In this document: positions 1 to 5,707 of the stretch, in pieces
How the letters are laid out: each line of letters begins with the position of its first letter
Numbering within the stretch: position 1 is the stretch's first letter
Assembly (NCBI GenBank): GCA_021806765.1
Contig: JAJZQR010000308.1
Location: 1-6,497 of the forward strand
DNA length: 6,497 bases
Direction of reading: 5' to 3'
Source of the DNA: Chloroflexota bacterium
GTDB lineage: Bacteria; Chloroflexota; UBA6077
Translations under genes and position numbers: made by a program
Notes under the pieces: generated by a model
Databases searched by the model: none
Seen by the model: only the letters and a program-made list of their open reading frames with translations
Told to the model about the DNA's origin: nothing

Positions 1-2
1 GG

Positions 3-422
3 GATCCCGTGCGGCGAGTGGTGGGACTGGCCCACGCTGGCTGGAAGGGCACCGTGCTGGGAACCCCCGCGGCCGCCTTGCAGTTGATGGTCGGGAAGTA
101 CGGTTCACGCCCCTCGGACGTGCTGGCGGGCATCGGACCCTCTATCGGCCCCTGCTGCTACGAGGTGGGGCCTGAGGTGGTGGCGGCGGCCGAACGGGAG
201 TTCGCCGGAGGCGATGTGCTGCAGCCGGGCCCGCGCGGCAAGATCCACTTCGACCTCTGGGGAGCCAACGCCGAGACGCTGATGCGGGCCGGCGTGCCGG
301 AAGAGAACATCGCCACGGCGGGGATCTGCACCCGCTGCCATCACGATCTCTTCTTCTCTCACCGAGCGGCAGGGGGGCTTACCGGCCGGTTTGGCGTGGT
401 CGCGGGGATTCGGGATGAGTAG
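3..422 (+). CDS. pgeF: PgeF/YlmD family purine nucleoside phosphorylase (polyphenol oxidase, laccase-domain), 3' part
   Basis: This is the C-terminal 139 residues of a PgeF/YlmD/LACC1-family protein; the start lies left of the window and the frame is open from base 3. The family is a zinc-dependent cytosolic enzyme that phosphorolyses or deaminates purine nucleosides and was formerly called a laccase or polyphenol oxidase. Visible signatures are HAGWKGT (visible residues 11-17; this His is one of the family's metal ligands), GIGPSIGPCCYEVG around residues 43-56, HFDLWGAN, and the C-terminal CTRCHHDLFFSHR followed by GRFGVVAGI. The other two metal ligands (the QVHG-type His and the DC-type Cys) would lie upstream and cannot be checked. 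Full-length members have roughly 240-280 residues, so about half is present. Its stop codon overlaps the start of yggS by 8 nt, so the two are almost certainly cotranscribed and probably translationally coupled. Family assignment is secure; the substrate is inferred from the family. Confidence 0.95.
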   Translation, partial: DPVRRVVGLAHAGWKGTVLGTPAAALQLMVGKYGSRPSDVLAGIGPSIGPCCYEVGPEVVAAAEREFAGGDVLQPGPRGKIHFDLWGANAETLMRAGVPEENIATAGICTRCHHDLFFSHRAAGGLTGRFGVVAGIRDE

Positions 423-1122
423 CCTGCGAGAGCGGCTGGAAGCGGTGCGCCGCAGGGTGGAGCGGGCGGCCGAGCGCGCTGGCCGGCGCCCGGCTGAGAT
501 CCGGGTGGTCGCCGTATCCAAGACCGTGGCGCCGGAAGTGATCGTGGAGGCCTTCCACCTGGGCCAGCGAGAGTTTGGGGAGAACCGGGTCCAGGAGCTT
601 CGGGACAAGCGACGGGCCCTGGCGGAGCAGTCCTCCGTTGAAGGGGCCCGGTGGCACATGATCGGGCACTTGCAGTCCAACAAGGCAAAGCTGGCGGCGG
701 AGTTGTCTGATATAATTCAGTCGGTGGACAGTGTGAAGCTGGCGGCACTGCTGGATGGCCACGCCCGGGAGTTGGGAAAGCGGCTGTCGGTGCTCCTGCA
801 GGTAGACTTCACCTCGCAGCCCCAGCGAAGTGGATTCGTGCCGGAGGAGCTGGAGGCGGTGGCCGGTGAGTTGGTGGCGCTGCCTCACCTGGAGATCCAG
901 GGGTTGATGACTGTGGCCCCCCTGGGTCTTGACCACGATGAGTTGCGGTCCGTTTTCCGAAGGCTGAGCCTGCTCCGGACGCGTCTGGCTGCCGACTATC
1001 CTGGAGCGGACTGGCGTCATCTTTCGATGGGCATGAGCGACGACTTCGAGGTGGCCATCGAGGAGGGCTCCACCATCGTGAGAATCGGGCGGGCCATTTT
1101 CGGAGAGCGCCCCCACCACTAA
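415..1122 (+). CDS. yggS: YggS/YlmE (PLPHP/PROSC) pyridoxal phosphate homeostasis protein
   Basis: This is a 235-residue PLP-binding protein with an alanine-racemase-like TIM-barrel fold. The family buffers and delivers pyridoxal 5'-phosphate in the cytosol and has no known catalytic activity. Starting at the ATG at 415 puts the Schiff-base lysine in VVAVSK at residue 36, the position of the E. coli YggS lysine, which supports this start over the in-frame ATG at 391. A GGGG tract at 404-407 gives a ribosome site 7 nt upstream. Other family motifs are FGENRVQEL (54-62), WHMIGHLQSNK (80-90), the PLP-phosphate-binding SMGMSDD (204-210) and GSTIVRIGR (218-226). It overlaps the end of pgeF by 8 nt (ATGAGTAG) and precedes yggT by 30 nt, the classic ylmD-ylmE-ylmG order. 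Length and motifs are normal and nothing is missing. Confidence 0.96.
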   Translation: MSSLRERLEAVRRRVERAAERAGRRPAEIRVVAVSKTVAPEVIVEAFHLGQREFGENRVQELRDKRRALAEQSSVEGARWHMIGHLQSNKAKLAAELSDIIQSVDSVKLAALLDGHARELGKRLSVLLQVDFTSQPQRSGFVPEELEAVAGELVALPHLEIQGLMTVAPLGLDHDELRSVFRRLSLLRTRLAADYPGADWRHLSMGMSDDFEVAIEEGSTIVRIGRAIFGERPHH

Positions 1123-1138
1123 TGGATGGGATGGCCCC

Positions 1139-1145
1139 GGGAGGA
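1139..1145 (+). promoter_or_regulatory. Shine-Dalgarno site that decides the yggT start
   Basis: GGGAGGA lies 7 nt before a TTG at 1153. The in-frame ATG at 1126 has no purine-rich site before it and would add nine polar residues ahead of the first membrane helix. The TTG is therefore the better start. Confidence 0.7.
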
Positions 1146-1152
1146 ACCTAGT

Positions 1153-1413
1153 TTGCTTTTTCTGTATCAGTTCGTCGACATTCTGTTCAACATTCTGATC
1201 TTCGCTATCGTGGGACGGGCGTTGCTGTCCTGGTTCAGCGTCGGCCCGAGCAATCCCATCGGACGGGTCCTGTACGAGATCACGGAGCCGATCCTGGGTC
1301 CCATGCGCCGGGTGATACCGATGATCGGTATGCTGGACATCTCGCCGATTGTGGCGATCTTGCTGCTAAGCTTTATGCAGAACCTGATCCTGCAGGCGCT
1401 GGTGGCGTACTAA
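1153..1413 (+). CDS. yggT: YggT/YlmG family small integral membrane protein
   Basis: This is an 86-residue membrane protein of the YggT/YlmG family. Two hydrophobic helices are visible at about residues 5-27 and 63-85, joined by a loop carrying the family signature TEPILGPMRRVIP (44-56). RALLSWF (22-28) at the end of helix 1 is also typical. The biochemical role of the family is unclear: plant homologues affect nucleoid distribution in chloroplasts, and Gram-positive members lie in the ftsZ-linked ylm cluster. The TTG start at 1153 is chosen because of the strong SD at 1139-1145; the alternative ATG at 1126 gives 95 residues. It is the last gene of the pgeF-yggS-yggT unit, followed 21 nt later by a long palindrome that may terminate it. 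Confidence 0.9.
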   Translation: MLFLYQFVDILFNILIFAIVGRALLSWFSVGPSNPIGRVLYEITEPILGPMRRVIPMIGMLDISPIVAILLLSFMQNLILQALVAY

Positions 1414-1434
1414 GCAGCGCGGACCGGGAATCAT

Positions 1435-1476
1435 GTAGGGGTGAAGCATTCGCCGCGGCGAATGCTTCACCCCTAC
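1435..1476. repeat. Perfect 42-bp palindrome between convergent genes (REP/MITE-like, possible bidirectional terminator)
   Basis: Two 21-nt arms (1435-1455 and 1456-1476) are exact reverse complements with no spacer. The left arm begins GTAGGGGTGAAGC and the junction reads TTCGCCGCGGCGAA. It lies where yggT (+) and the DUF167 gene (-) converge, and the DUF167 stop codon is inside it (1473-1475). A hairpin here could end transcripts from both sides, but there is no clear T-tract. The GTAGGGG...CCCCTAC ends resemble dispersed palindromic repeats in many environmental bacterial genomes. That family resemblance is from memory, not from a search. Confidence 0.85.
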
Positions 1477-1739
1477 TGCGTTTTCTGCAACCGTGCGGCG
1501 ATCTCTGCCAGGGAAGGCAGATCCACCTCCAGCAGCTTCTCCCTGGAGTGCTCGCCCTTAACCAGCGTCACCTGCCGGGGCCGCAGCCCCAGAGCTTCGG
1601 CCAGAAACTCCACCAGGCCCCTGTTGGCCTGCCCTTCGACGGCCCGAGCCCGTAGCCGGATTCGCAGGAGGTCGTCTTCCCAGCCCGTGATTTCGTCCCG
1701 GGAAGCTCCTGGTTGTACGCGCACCCTGAGAGCTGTCAC
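1473..1739 (-). CDS. yggU: DUF167 / YggU family protein
   Basis: This is an 88-residue protein of the DUF167 (UPF0235, YggU) family, whose molecular function is unknown. Family features are VRVQPGASRDEI near the N-terminus (residues 6-17), LRIRLRARAVEGQANRGL (25-42), which is the conserved A.P..G.AN-type core, and VTLVKGEHSREKLLEV (57-72). The GTG start at 1739 lies 6 nt after the hemL stop. Its ribosome site is unclear: GAGG abuts the GTG, and a GGAG lies about 12 nt upstream inside the end of hemL. Coupling to hemL translation is likely; a second in-frame GTG five codons on is an alternative start. The stop codon falls within the palindrome at 1435-1476. In many bacteria yggU follows yggT on the same strand; here it faces yggT tail to tail. 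Confidence 0.88.
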   Translation of the reverse strand: MTALRVRVQPGASRDEITGWEDDLLRIRLRARAVEGQANRGLVEFLAEALGLRPRQVTLVKGEHSREKLLEVDLPSLAEIAARLQKTQ

Positions 1740-1745
1740 CCTCGG

Positions 1746-3029
1746 TTAGATCTCCGCCATAACCTCTCGAGCCGCCGCGATAGTCGCCTCGATGTCTGAC
1801 TCTTCGTGGGCCAATGAGACGAAGGTGGCCTCGAACTGGGATGGGGCGAAGTAGAAGCCTCGTTCCAGCATGCCTCGGAAGAAGCGACCGTACAGGGCCG
1901 TGTCGCTGGTCAGAGCGCTGCTGTAGTCCACGACGGGGCTCGGTGTGAAGAACATGGTGGACATGGACCCGATGCGGGTCTGGAACACGGCCTTGCCGGC
2001 CCTTCGGGCCGCCTCTCCCAGCCCCTCTCCCAGGCGAGCGGATAGCCTGTCCAGCTTGTCGTAGACACCCGGCTGCCGGAGGAGCTTCAGGGTCTCGATC
2101 CCTGCCGTCATTGCCAGCGGGTTGCCGGAGAGGGTGCCCGCTTGATAGACCGGTCCCGCAGGGGAGACCTTCTCCATGATCGCTTTCGCGCCGCCGTAGG
2201 CGCCTACCGGAAGGCCGCCGCCGATGATCTTGCCCATAGTGGTCAGGTCCGGTGTCACGCCGAAGAGGGACTGGGCGCCGTTGTAGCCCACCCGGAAGCC
2301 GGTGATCACCTCGTCGAAGACGAGCAGTGCCCCGTGGGACCGGGTTATCCGCCGAAGGGCCTGCAGGTAGCCTTCCTTGGGCGGTATTACCCCCATGTTG
2401 CCGGCGACCGGCTCGACGATGACCGCAGCGATCTGATCCGGGTAGCTCCCGAAAGCCTCCTCCACGGCGGCCTCGTCGTTGTAGGGCAAGGAGAGGGTCA
2501 TCTCCGCGGCGGCCTTCGGTACACCGGGGCTGTCGGGTACCCCCAGGGTGGTGGCTCCGGAGCCTGCTTGCACCAGGAGGCCGTCGGAGTGGCCATGGTA
2601 GCATCCGGAGAACTTGATGATCCTATCCCGCCCCGTGTAGGCCCTGGCCAACCGCAGGGCGCTCATGACTGCCTCGGTGCCGGAGCTGACGAACCTGACC
2701 ATCTCGACCGAAGGCATGGCGTCTATGATCAGCCGGGCCAGTTCGTTCTCCAGGGCGGTGGGTGCCCCGTAGCTGGTGCCCCGCTCCGCCGCAGACTGGA
2801 GGGCCCCCACCACCGTCGGGTTGGCGTGACCCAGGATAAGCGGGCCCCAGGATCCCACGTAGTCGACGAAGCTGTTTCCATCCACGTCCACGATGCGGGA
2901 GCCGCTGGCGTGGTCGATGAAGAGGGGTTGGCCGCCCACGGCGCGGAAGGCGCGCACCGGGCTATCCACGCCACCGGGTATCAACTCGCGGGCTTCCGCA
3001 AATAGTTGCTGTGACTTCTCTGTTCTCAT
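1746..3029 (-). CDS. hemL: Glutamate-1-semialdehyde 2,1-aminomutase
   Basis: This is a 427-residue class-III aminotransferase-fold enzyme that converts glutamate-1-semialdehyde to 5-aminolevulinate, the last step of the C5 route to haem and other tetrapyrroles. It uses PLP/PMP in the cytosol, typically as a dimer. Diagnostic segments are [12 protein letters not shown] (17-28), the phosphate-binding SSGTEA (115-120), CYHGHSDG (143-150), [10 protein letters not shown] (237-246, with the Asp that contacts the PLP ring nitrogen) and [18 protein letters not shown] with the PLP lysine at residue 267. GAGGAAGG at 3033-3040 is a good SD for the ATG at 3029. Length is normal for HemL. It is followed 6 nt later by the DUF167 gene and preceded by the NimA-like gene on the same strand 84 bp away, so it may be part of a three-gene unit. 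Other haem genes are not visible. Confidence 0.97.
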   Translation of the reverse strand: MRTEKSQQLFAEARELIPGGVDSPVRAFRAVGGQPLFIDHASGSRIVDVDGNSFVDYVGSWGPLILGHANPTVVGALQSAAERGTSYGAPTALENELARLIIDAMPSVEMVRFVSSGTEAVMSALRLARAYTGRDRIIKFSGCYHGHSDGLLVQAGSGATTLGVPDSPGVPKAAAEMTLSLPYNDEAAVEEAFGSYPDQIAAVIVEPVAGNMGVIPPKEGYLQALRRITRSHGALLVFDEVITGFRVGYNGAQSLFGVTPDLTTMGKIIGGGLPVGAYGGAKAIMEKVSPAGPVYQAGTLSGNPLAMTAGIETLKLLRQPGVYDKLDRLSARLGEGLGEAARRAGKAVFQTRIGSMSTMFFTPSPVVDYSSALTSDTALYGRFFRGMLERGFYFAPSQFEATFVSLAHEESDIEATIAAAREVMAEI

Positions 3030-3113
3030 CTTCCTTCCTCAAACCGGTATGGTTCCCTGGAATGGGTTCGACGCCAGGTAAAACGATCTGCAAGGCCGGC
3101 TATGCTGGAGCGG

Positions 3114-3620
3114 CTAAGCCCCCGGTGCCGAGCGCTGCTTGCCCGTGATCCGCTCAACACTCAAGACGATGACGGTGGTGGCGTCGAGGGTGGCGAGGCC
3201 GGGGTTGTAGCTACGATCCGGCATCAGTTGGTCGACGTACTTGTGAACGAGGAGGTTAAGGGCTCTCTCCTTCTCCTGCCCGTGGTCGACGATCCGAGCG
3301 CGGCCGAAGCAGATGGCGCTCCTGTAGATCTGCGAGGTGCTGCAGGCGTCGGGTCCGGTGGCGATCACCTCGCCGGGCTCATCCACCTCGAAACAGGCCA
3401 GGGGGCTGACGGCCAGGTTGTCCAGCAGGTGTCCCGAGGTAGCGCAGTGGAGGAAGATGGTCCGGTTCGCGGCATCGTAGGCGAAGTTCATCGGGACAAC
3501 GTAGGGCATGCCCTCGGGACCGACGGTGCCCACACGACCGACCTGTGCCTTAGCCAGGCACTCCTCGGTGTCGACGGCACTCATCTCCCTGTCTTTCCTG
3601 CGCAACTCTCCTGCGGCCAC
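3114..3620 (-). CDS. PNPOx-like split-barrel FMN-binding protein (NimA-related)
   Basis: This is a 168-residue protein of the pyridoxamine 5'-phosphate oxidase-like, flavin-binding split-barrel superfamily, closest in motif order to the NimA/5-nitroimidazole-resistance-like subgroup. Visible features are LRRKDREM at the N-terminus (residues 6-13), GMPYVVPMNFAYD (37-49), IFLHCATSGHLLDNL (55-69), RSAICFGRARIV (100-111) and HKY (126-128). Members bind FMN or related cofactors and are often annotated as nitroreductase-like; the substrate cannot be told from sequence. It is probably not the true PdxH enzyme, given its short length and NimA-type N-terminus. The GTG start at 3620 has an excellent SD (GGAAGGAG, 3627-3634). 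It is divergent from the BlaI-type repressor across 188 bp, so it is a candidate target of that repressor. That link is inference. Confidence 0.86.
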   Translation of the reverse strand: MAAGELRRKDREMSAVDTEECLAKAQVGRVGTVGPEGMPYVVPMNFAYDAANRTIFLHCATSGHLLDNLAVSPLACFEVDEPGEVIATGPDACSTSQIYRSAICFGRARIVDHGQEKERALNLLVHKYVDQLMPDRSYNPGLATLDATTVIVLSVERITGKQRSAPGA

Positions 3621-3626
3621 CGATTT

Positions 3627-3634
3627 CTCCTTCC
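3627..3634 (-). promoter_or_regulatory. Shine-Dalgarno site fixing the GTG start of the NimA-like gene
   Basis: On the minus strand GGAAGGAG ends 6 nt before the GTG at 3620. This favours the GTG over the TTG at 3605 and the internal ATG at codon 13. Confidence 0.7.
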
Positions 3635-3700
3635 ATCGGCGTTACCGGCCGCAAGCTGAGGGCCTTTCGGCAATTCTCACAGCATGCTGGCCAGTAGCCC

Positions 3701-3729
3701 TTTACTTTGTTGCTTAGGCTCCCTATACT
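3701..3729 (+). promoter_or_regulatory. Sigma70-type promoter for the BlaI-type repressor gene
   Basis: TTTACT at 3701-3706 and TATACT at 3724-3729 are separated by exactly 17 bp, giving matches of 4/6 and 5/6 to the -35 and -10 consensus. The expected start of transcription near 3736 leaves a leader of about 70 nt before the TTG start at 3809. No equally good promoter was seen on the opposite strand for the NimA-like gene. Confidence 0.55.
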
Positions 3730-3754
3730 TCCGCGTAAGTTTATCACTGTACAT

Positions 3755-3772
3755 GCCGGTAGTGCATCCGGC
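3755..3772. promoter_or_regulatory. GCCGG-N8-CCGGC dyad in the leader, possible operator
   Basis: GCCGG (3755-3759) and CCGGC (3768-3772) form an inverted repeat just after the predicted transcription start of the repressor gene. TGTACA at 3749-3754 lies beside it and loosely recalls the TACA/TGTA half-sites of BlaI-family operators, but the arrangement is not the classic one. An autoregulatory operator is plausible but unproven. Confidence 0.3.
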
Positions 3773-3792
3773 GTAAACTCCATTACGCTGAC

Positions 3793-3799
3793 AAGGAGG
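3793..3799 (+). promoter_or_regulatory. Shine-Dalgarno site that decides the BlaI-type gene start
   Basis: AAGGAGG, a full anti-SD match, lies 9 nt before the TTG at 3809. The ATG at 3824 is 24 nt away from it, and the upstream ATG at 3707 would begin translation before the predicted transcription start. Confidence 0.7.
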
Positions 3800-3808
3800 G
3801 CAGAAGAG

Positions 3809-4225
3809 TTGGCAGCGGATGGCATGGTAGGTCAGAAACCCCTCGGCGCGACCCTGGCGAAGGGGCTGGGACCCCTGGAGATGGAGGTGCTGGACGTCAT
3901 CTGGGAGATGGGCCAGGCAACCTCCCGCGAGATCTTCGAGAAGATGCGTGAACGGAAGCGGTTGGGGCAGTCCACGGTGCTAACGGTGCTCCGGCGGCTG
4001 AGTGATCGCGGTATTCTGCATCGAGATGCAGGAGGGGACGTCTACGTCTACTCGCCGGTGATGGAGAGACGGGAGTTAGGTGGCCGGATGATAGACGATG
4101 TGGTCGATCGCATCTTCGGTGGCGCGGTCGAGCCGGTCATTACCCACCTGTTGGAGGCAAGGGGTCTGAAGGGGCCGGACCTCGAACGATTGACTGCGTT
4201 GCGGGGCCAATTGGAACGACAATAG
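3809..4225 (+). CDS. BlaI/MecI/CopY family transcriptional repressor
   Basis: This is a 138-residue winged-helix repressor of the BlaI/MecI/CopY (Penicillinase_R) family. The DNA-binding half spans about residues 20-85: LGPLEMEVLDVIWEMGQATS (20-39), helix REIFEKM (40-46), the recognition region QSTVLTVLRRLSDRGIL (54-70) and a wing ending in VYVYSP (78-83). The remainder (86-138) is the helical dimerisation tail. Such proteins bind operators as dimers and are inactivated by cleavage when partnered with a BlaR1/MecR1 sensor protease. No such sensor lies next to it, and I see no obvious match in the tail to the cleavage site known from staphylococcal BlaI. The gene is monocistronic by layout: own promoter upstream, hairpin 15 nt after the stop. 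The divergent NimA-like gene and the repressor itself are the nearest candidate targets. The TTG start is chosen for its strong SD. Confidence 0.9.
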   Translation: MAADGMVGQKPLGATLAKGLGPLEMEVLDVIWEMGQATSREIFEKMRERKRLGQSTVLTVLRRLSDRGILHRDAGGDVYVYSPVMERRELGGRMIDDVVDRIFGGAVEPVITHLLEARGLKGPDLERLTALRGQLERQ

Positions 4226-4240
4226 GGTTAGAAGGGTCCG

Positions 4241-4269
4241 CCCTCCAGGAGCGTTACGCTCCTGGAGGG
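4241..4269 (+). terminator. Hairpin terminator after the BlaI-type gene
   Basis: CCCTCCAGGAGCG and CGCTCCTGGAGGG form a perfect 13-bp stem with a TTA loop, starting 15 nt past the stop codon. No T-run follows, so it may act as a weak intrinsic terminator or an RNA-stabilising hairpin. Confidence 0.65.
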
Positions 4270-4718
4270 ATCGGCGATTCGTAGATCTGGGTCTTCGTGA
4301 GTCTTCCCTGCCAGTCGGGTGATAACCCCGGAGTAGCTCCAGCCTTCCTCTCCCTTTCCTCCCACCTCCTCTGACTCTCTATCAACAAACCTTGAGGTTA
4401 CTCATGCCCCTGACTGAGCAGAGCGCCCTGCCCTACGCCATTCTCAGATCAGTGCCGCCTGATGGTCAAGGTGTTGGTCGCTGTATCGCAGGCTGTGGGT
4501 GTAGTAGCGGAAGTAGGTATGCATCTTGCCGCTTTCGCCGTGTCCGTCCAATCGGGTGACCATGGGGCGCGAAAGTCCTTCAGTGTGAAGGATGAGGCTG
4601 ACGGGCCGGTTCCCTTCCCTTCAGGGCAGGGGCTACTTCTGCCCCATTCCCTGGGAAGCCTGGTTGGGCCGGTTCGGGTAGATGTGCCGGAATCTAGAGA
4701 GAAGACAGGGAGTGAGCA
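4270..4718. other. Gene-poor intergenic stretch
   Basis: I find no convincing gene here. A plus-strand frame from 4462 ends in an ATGA overlap with the CBS gene, but it has no ribosome site and a valine-rich, antisense-like composition. A short minus-strand frame (4444-4563) looks more protein-like but matches no family I recognise. A weak hairpin (GGGCAG 4624-4629 with CTGCCC 4639-4644) is the only structure near the CBS gene. No clear promoter was recognised for that gene. Confidence 0.5.
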
Positions 4719-5165
4719 ATGAAACTGCGTGACATCATGACTACCGACTTCTGCTGCTCGAACCCCGGGGACTCCTTGAGCAAGGTGGCCTCCGAGATGA
4801 AGCGGCACAACGTGGGCGTGATGCCTGTCTGCCAGAACGGCAACCTGGTGGGGATGATCACCGACCGGGACATCGTGATCCAGTGCGTCGCGGCGGCTAC
4901 CGATCCGAAAAACTGCAAGGTCAGTGACTTCATGACCAAGGAACTGGTGCAGGCCAGCCCGGATATGGACATCGCCGATGCCGCCCGCCTGATGGGCGAC
5001 GAGCAGGTGCACCGGCTGCCGGTGGTGGAGAACGGTCGCCTGATAGGGATCGTCTCCTTGGGAGACCTGGCCATACACAGCAAAGATGACAAGCTCGTGG
5101 CCGATTTGCTTCGGCAGATCTCCATGCCTGTGCGATCCGTGAAGCTGGAGGCCGTGGCCGCGTAG
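4719..5165 (+). CDS. Two-CBS-domain (Bateman module) protein
   Basis: This is a 148-residue stand-alone CBS pair. CBS 1 covers about residues 1-60 (MKLRDIMTTDFCC, then VGVMPVCQNGNLVGMITDRDIV at 32-53). CBS 2 covers about 65-125 (VSDFMTKELVQASPDMDIADAARLM, then VHRLPVVENGRLIGIVSLGDLA at 97-118). Such modules bind adenine nucleotides or S-adenosylmethionine and act as energy or ligand sensors in the cytosol; the ligand here is unknown. The G.ITDRDI and GIVSLGDLA segments are the usual nucleotide-site elements. GGGAG at 4708-4712 places an SD 6 nt before the ATG. The small DUF2795 gene follows closely and the pair ends at a strong hairpin, so they are probably cotranscribed. Confidence 0.93.
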   Translation: MKLRDIMTTDFCCSNPGDSLSKVASEMKRHNVGVMPVCQNGNLVGMITDRDIVIQCVAAATDPKNCKVSDFMTKELVQASPDMDIADAARLMGDEQVHRLPVVENGRLIGIVSLGDLAIHSKDDKLVADLLRQISMPVRSVKLEAVAA

Positions 5166-5194
5166 CCTCGTAAGAGGGTTTGCGCTGTCTGGCG

Positions 5195-5422
5195 ATGCCC
5201 CGGAGATCGGAGTTGGTACCTTTGGAAGAGAAACGGACGACAACCTCGCCGGTCGACGTAGCCGAGGCCATAGCGGGCGCTCCCTTTCCCTGTTCTAAGG
5301 ATGAACTCCTGGAGCACGCTCGCAAGGTTGGGGCTTCGGAGGAGGCCCTGGAAACGCTGCTGTTCCTCCCGGAGGGAACTTATCAGAGCCCCTCGGACGT
5401 CATGAGGTGGGTTCAGGGGTAA
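5195..5422 (+). CDS. DUF2795 family small protein
   Basis: This is a protein of about 75 residues whose C-terminal two thirds match DUF2795, a small domain of unknown function common in Actinobacteria and other GC-rich bacteria. Recognisable parts are VAEAIAGAPFPCSKDELLEH (residues 22-41), ARKVGASEEALETLLFLPEG (42-61) and TYQSPSDV (62-69). No transmembrane or signal segment is seen. The start is uncertain: the ATG at 5195 has no clear SD, a TTG at 5213 has GGAG 7 nt upstream (5202-5205), and a TTG at 5180 has GAGGG too close. The core domain is unaffected by the choice. It lies just downstream of the CBS gene, and the last base of its stop codon begins the terminator stem. Confidence 0.82.
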   Translation: MPRRSELVPLEEKRTTTSPVDVAEAIAGAPFPCSKDELLEHARKVGASEEALETLLFLPEGTYQSPSDVMRWVQG

Positions 5423-5463
5423 GTATCGGCGAAGGCTGTCGGGAGGCAGCCTTCGCCGATACT
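5422..5463 (+). terminator. Long hairpin terminator overlapping the DUF2795 stop codon
   Basis: AGTATCGGCGAAGGCTG (5422-5438) pairs perfectly with CAGCCTTCGCCGATACT (5447-5463) around an 8-nt loop, TCGGGAGG. The first stem base is the last base of the TAA stop. Only scattered Ts follow (ATCTTCATC), so termination efficiency is uncertain. Confidence 0.75.
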
Positions 5464-5503
5464 ATCTTCATCATCGGGGCGAACTGGCCACTTGGGCGGC
5501 CCC

Positions 5504-5536
5504 GGTCGGGCGGCAGTGGGGTTCCGCCGGCCGACC
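5504..5536. repeat. Imperfect hairpin in the non-coding stretch
   Basis: GGTCGG (5504-5509) pairs with CCGACC (5531-5536), and the inner GCGG (5510-5513) with CCGC (5524-5527), leaving a 3-nt bulge and a 10-nt loop. It lies between the DUF2795 terminator and the compound element at 5585. It could be structural noise in GC-rich DNA. Confidence 0.35.
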
Positions 5537-5584
5537 CGTCTGGTGGCGTGTGACGGCTGAACTGGGCGTACTAGAGATCAAGCC

Positions 5585-5676
5585 TGTAGCCGCAGGCTTT
5601 ACGCCTGCGCGGTCCACGCGGTGAAGCCGCGCTCTGCCGAACATGGTTACGCGCACCCGTGAAGGGTGCGGCTACA
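5585..5676. repeat. Compound palindromic element: 10-bp inverted ends enclosing three pentaloop hairpins
   Basis: The outer arms TGTAGCCGCA (5585-5594) and TGCGGCTACA (5667-5676) are perfect inverted repeats 92 bp end to end. Inside are CGCAGGC-TTTAC-GCCTGCG (5591-5609), CGCGG-TGAAG-CCGCG (5617-5631) and CGCACCC-GTGAA-GGGTGCG (5652-5670). The first and third share a GTRAA loop on opposite strands. This is the architecture of REP/BIME-type dispersed repeats. It lies between convergent genes and encodes no protein. Copies elsewhere in the genome cannot be checked here. Confidence 0.7.
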
Positions 5677-5707
5677 AGCCGACGAATAATCCGGGCCAAG
5701 TCGGTCG

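Noticed and set aside
379..1119. 246-aa minus-strand frame opposite yggS
   Set aside because: It mirrors yggS, which has complete family motifs; the antisense product has no family resemblance.
1558..2604. 348-aa minus-strand frame inside hemL
   Set aside because: It is an alternative frame of hemL with Arg/Gly-rich shadow composition, while the hemL frame carries all expected motifs.
2142..3005. 287-aa plus-strand frame opposite hemL
   Set aside because: It is antisense to hemL, Gly/His/Val-rich, with no recognisable domain.
3102..3659. 185-aa plus-strand frame opposite the NimA-like gene
   Set aside because: It is an antisense shadow; the minus-strand frame has the PNPOx-like motifs and a strong SD.
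3680..3694. Short overlapping palindromes CAGCATGCTG and CTGGCCAG in the divergent intergenic region
   Set aside because: They are short, not placed on a recognisable promoter and could occur by chance; not strong enough to call an operator.
4462..4722. Plus-strand 86-aa frame ending in an ATGA overlap with the CBS start
   Set aside because: The overlap looks like coupling, but there is no SD before its ATG, the composition is valine-rich as expected for antisense of coding-like DNA, and the CBS gene has its own good SD.
4449..5317. Long minus-strand open frames (up to 264 aa) antisense to the CBS gene
   Set aside because: They lie opposite a clear two-CBS-domain gene, have Ser/Arg/His-rich shadow composition, match no family and lack ribosome sites.
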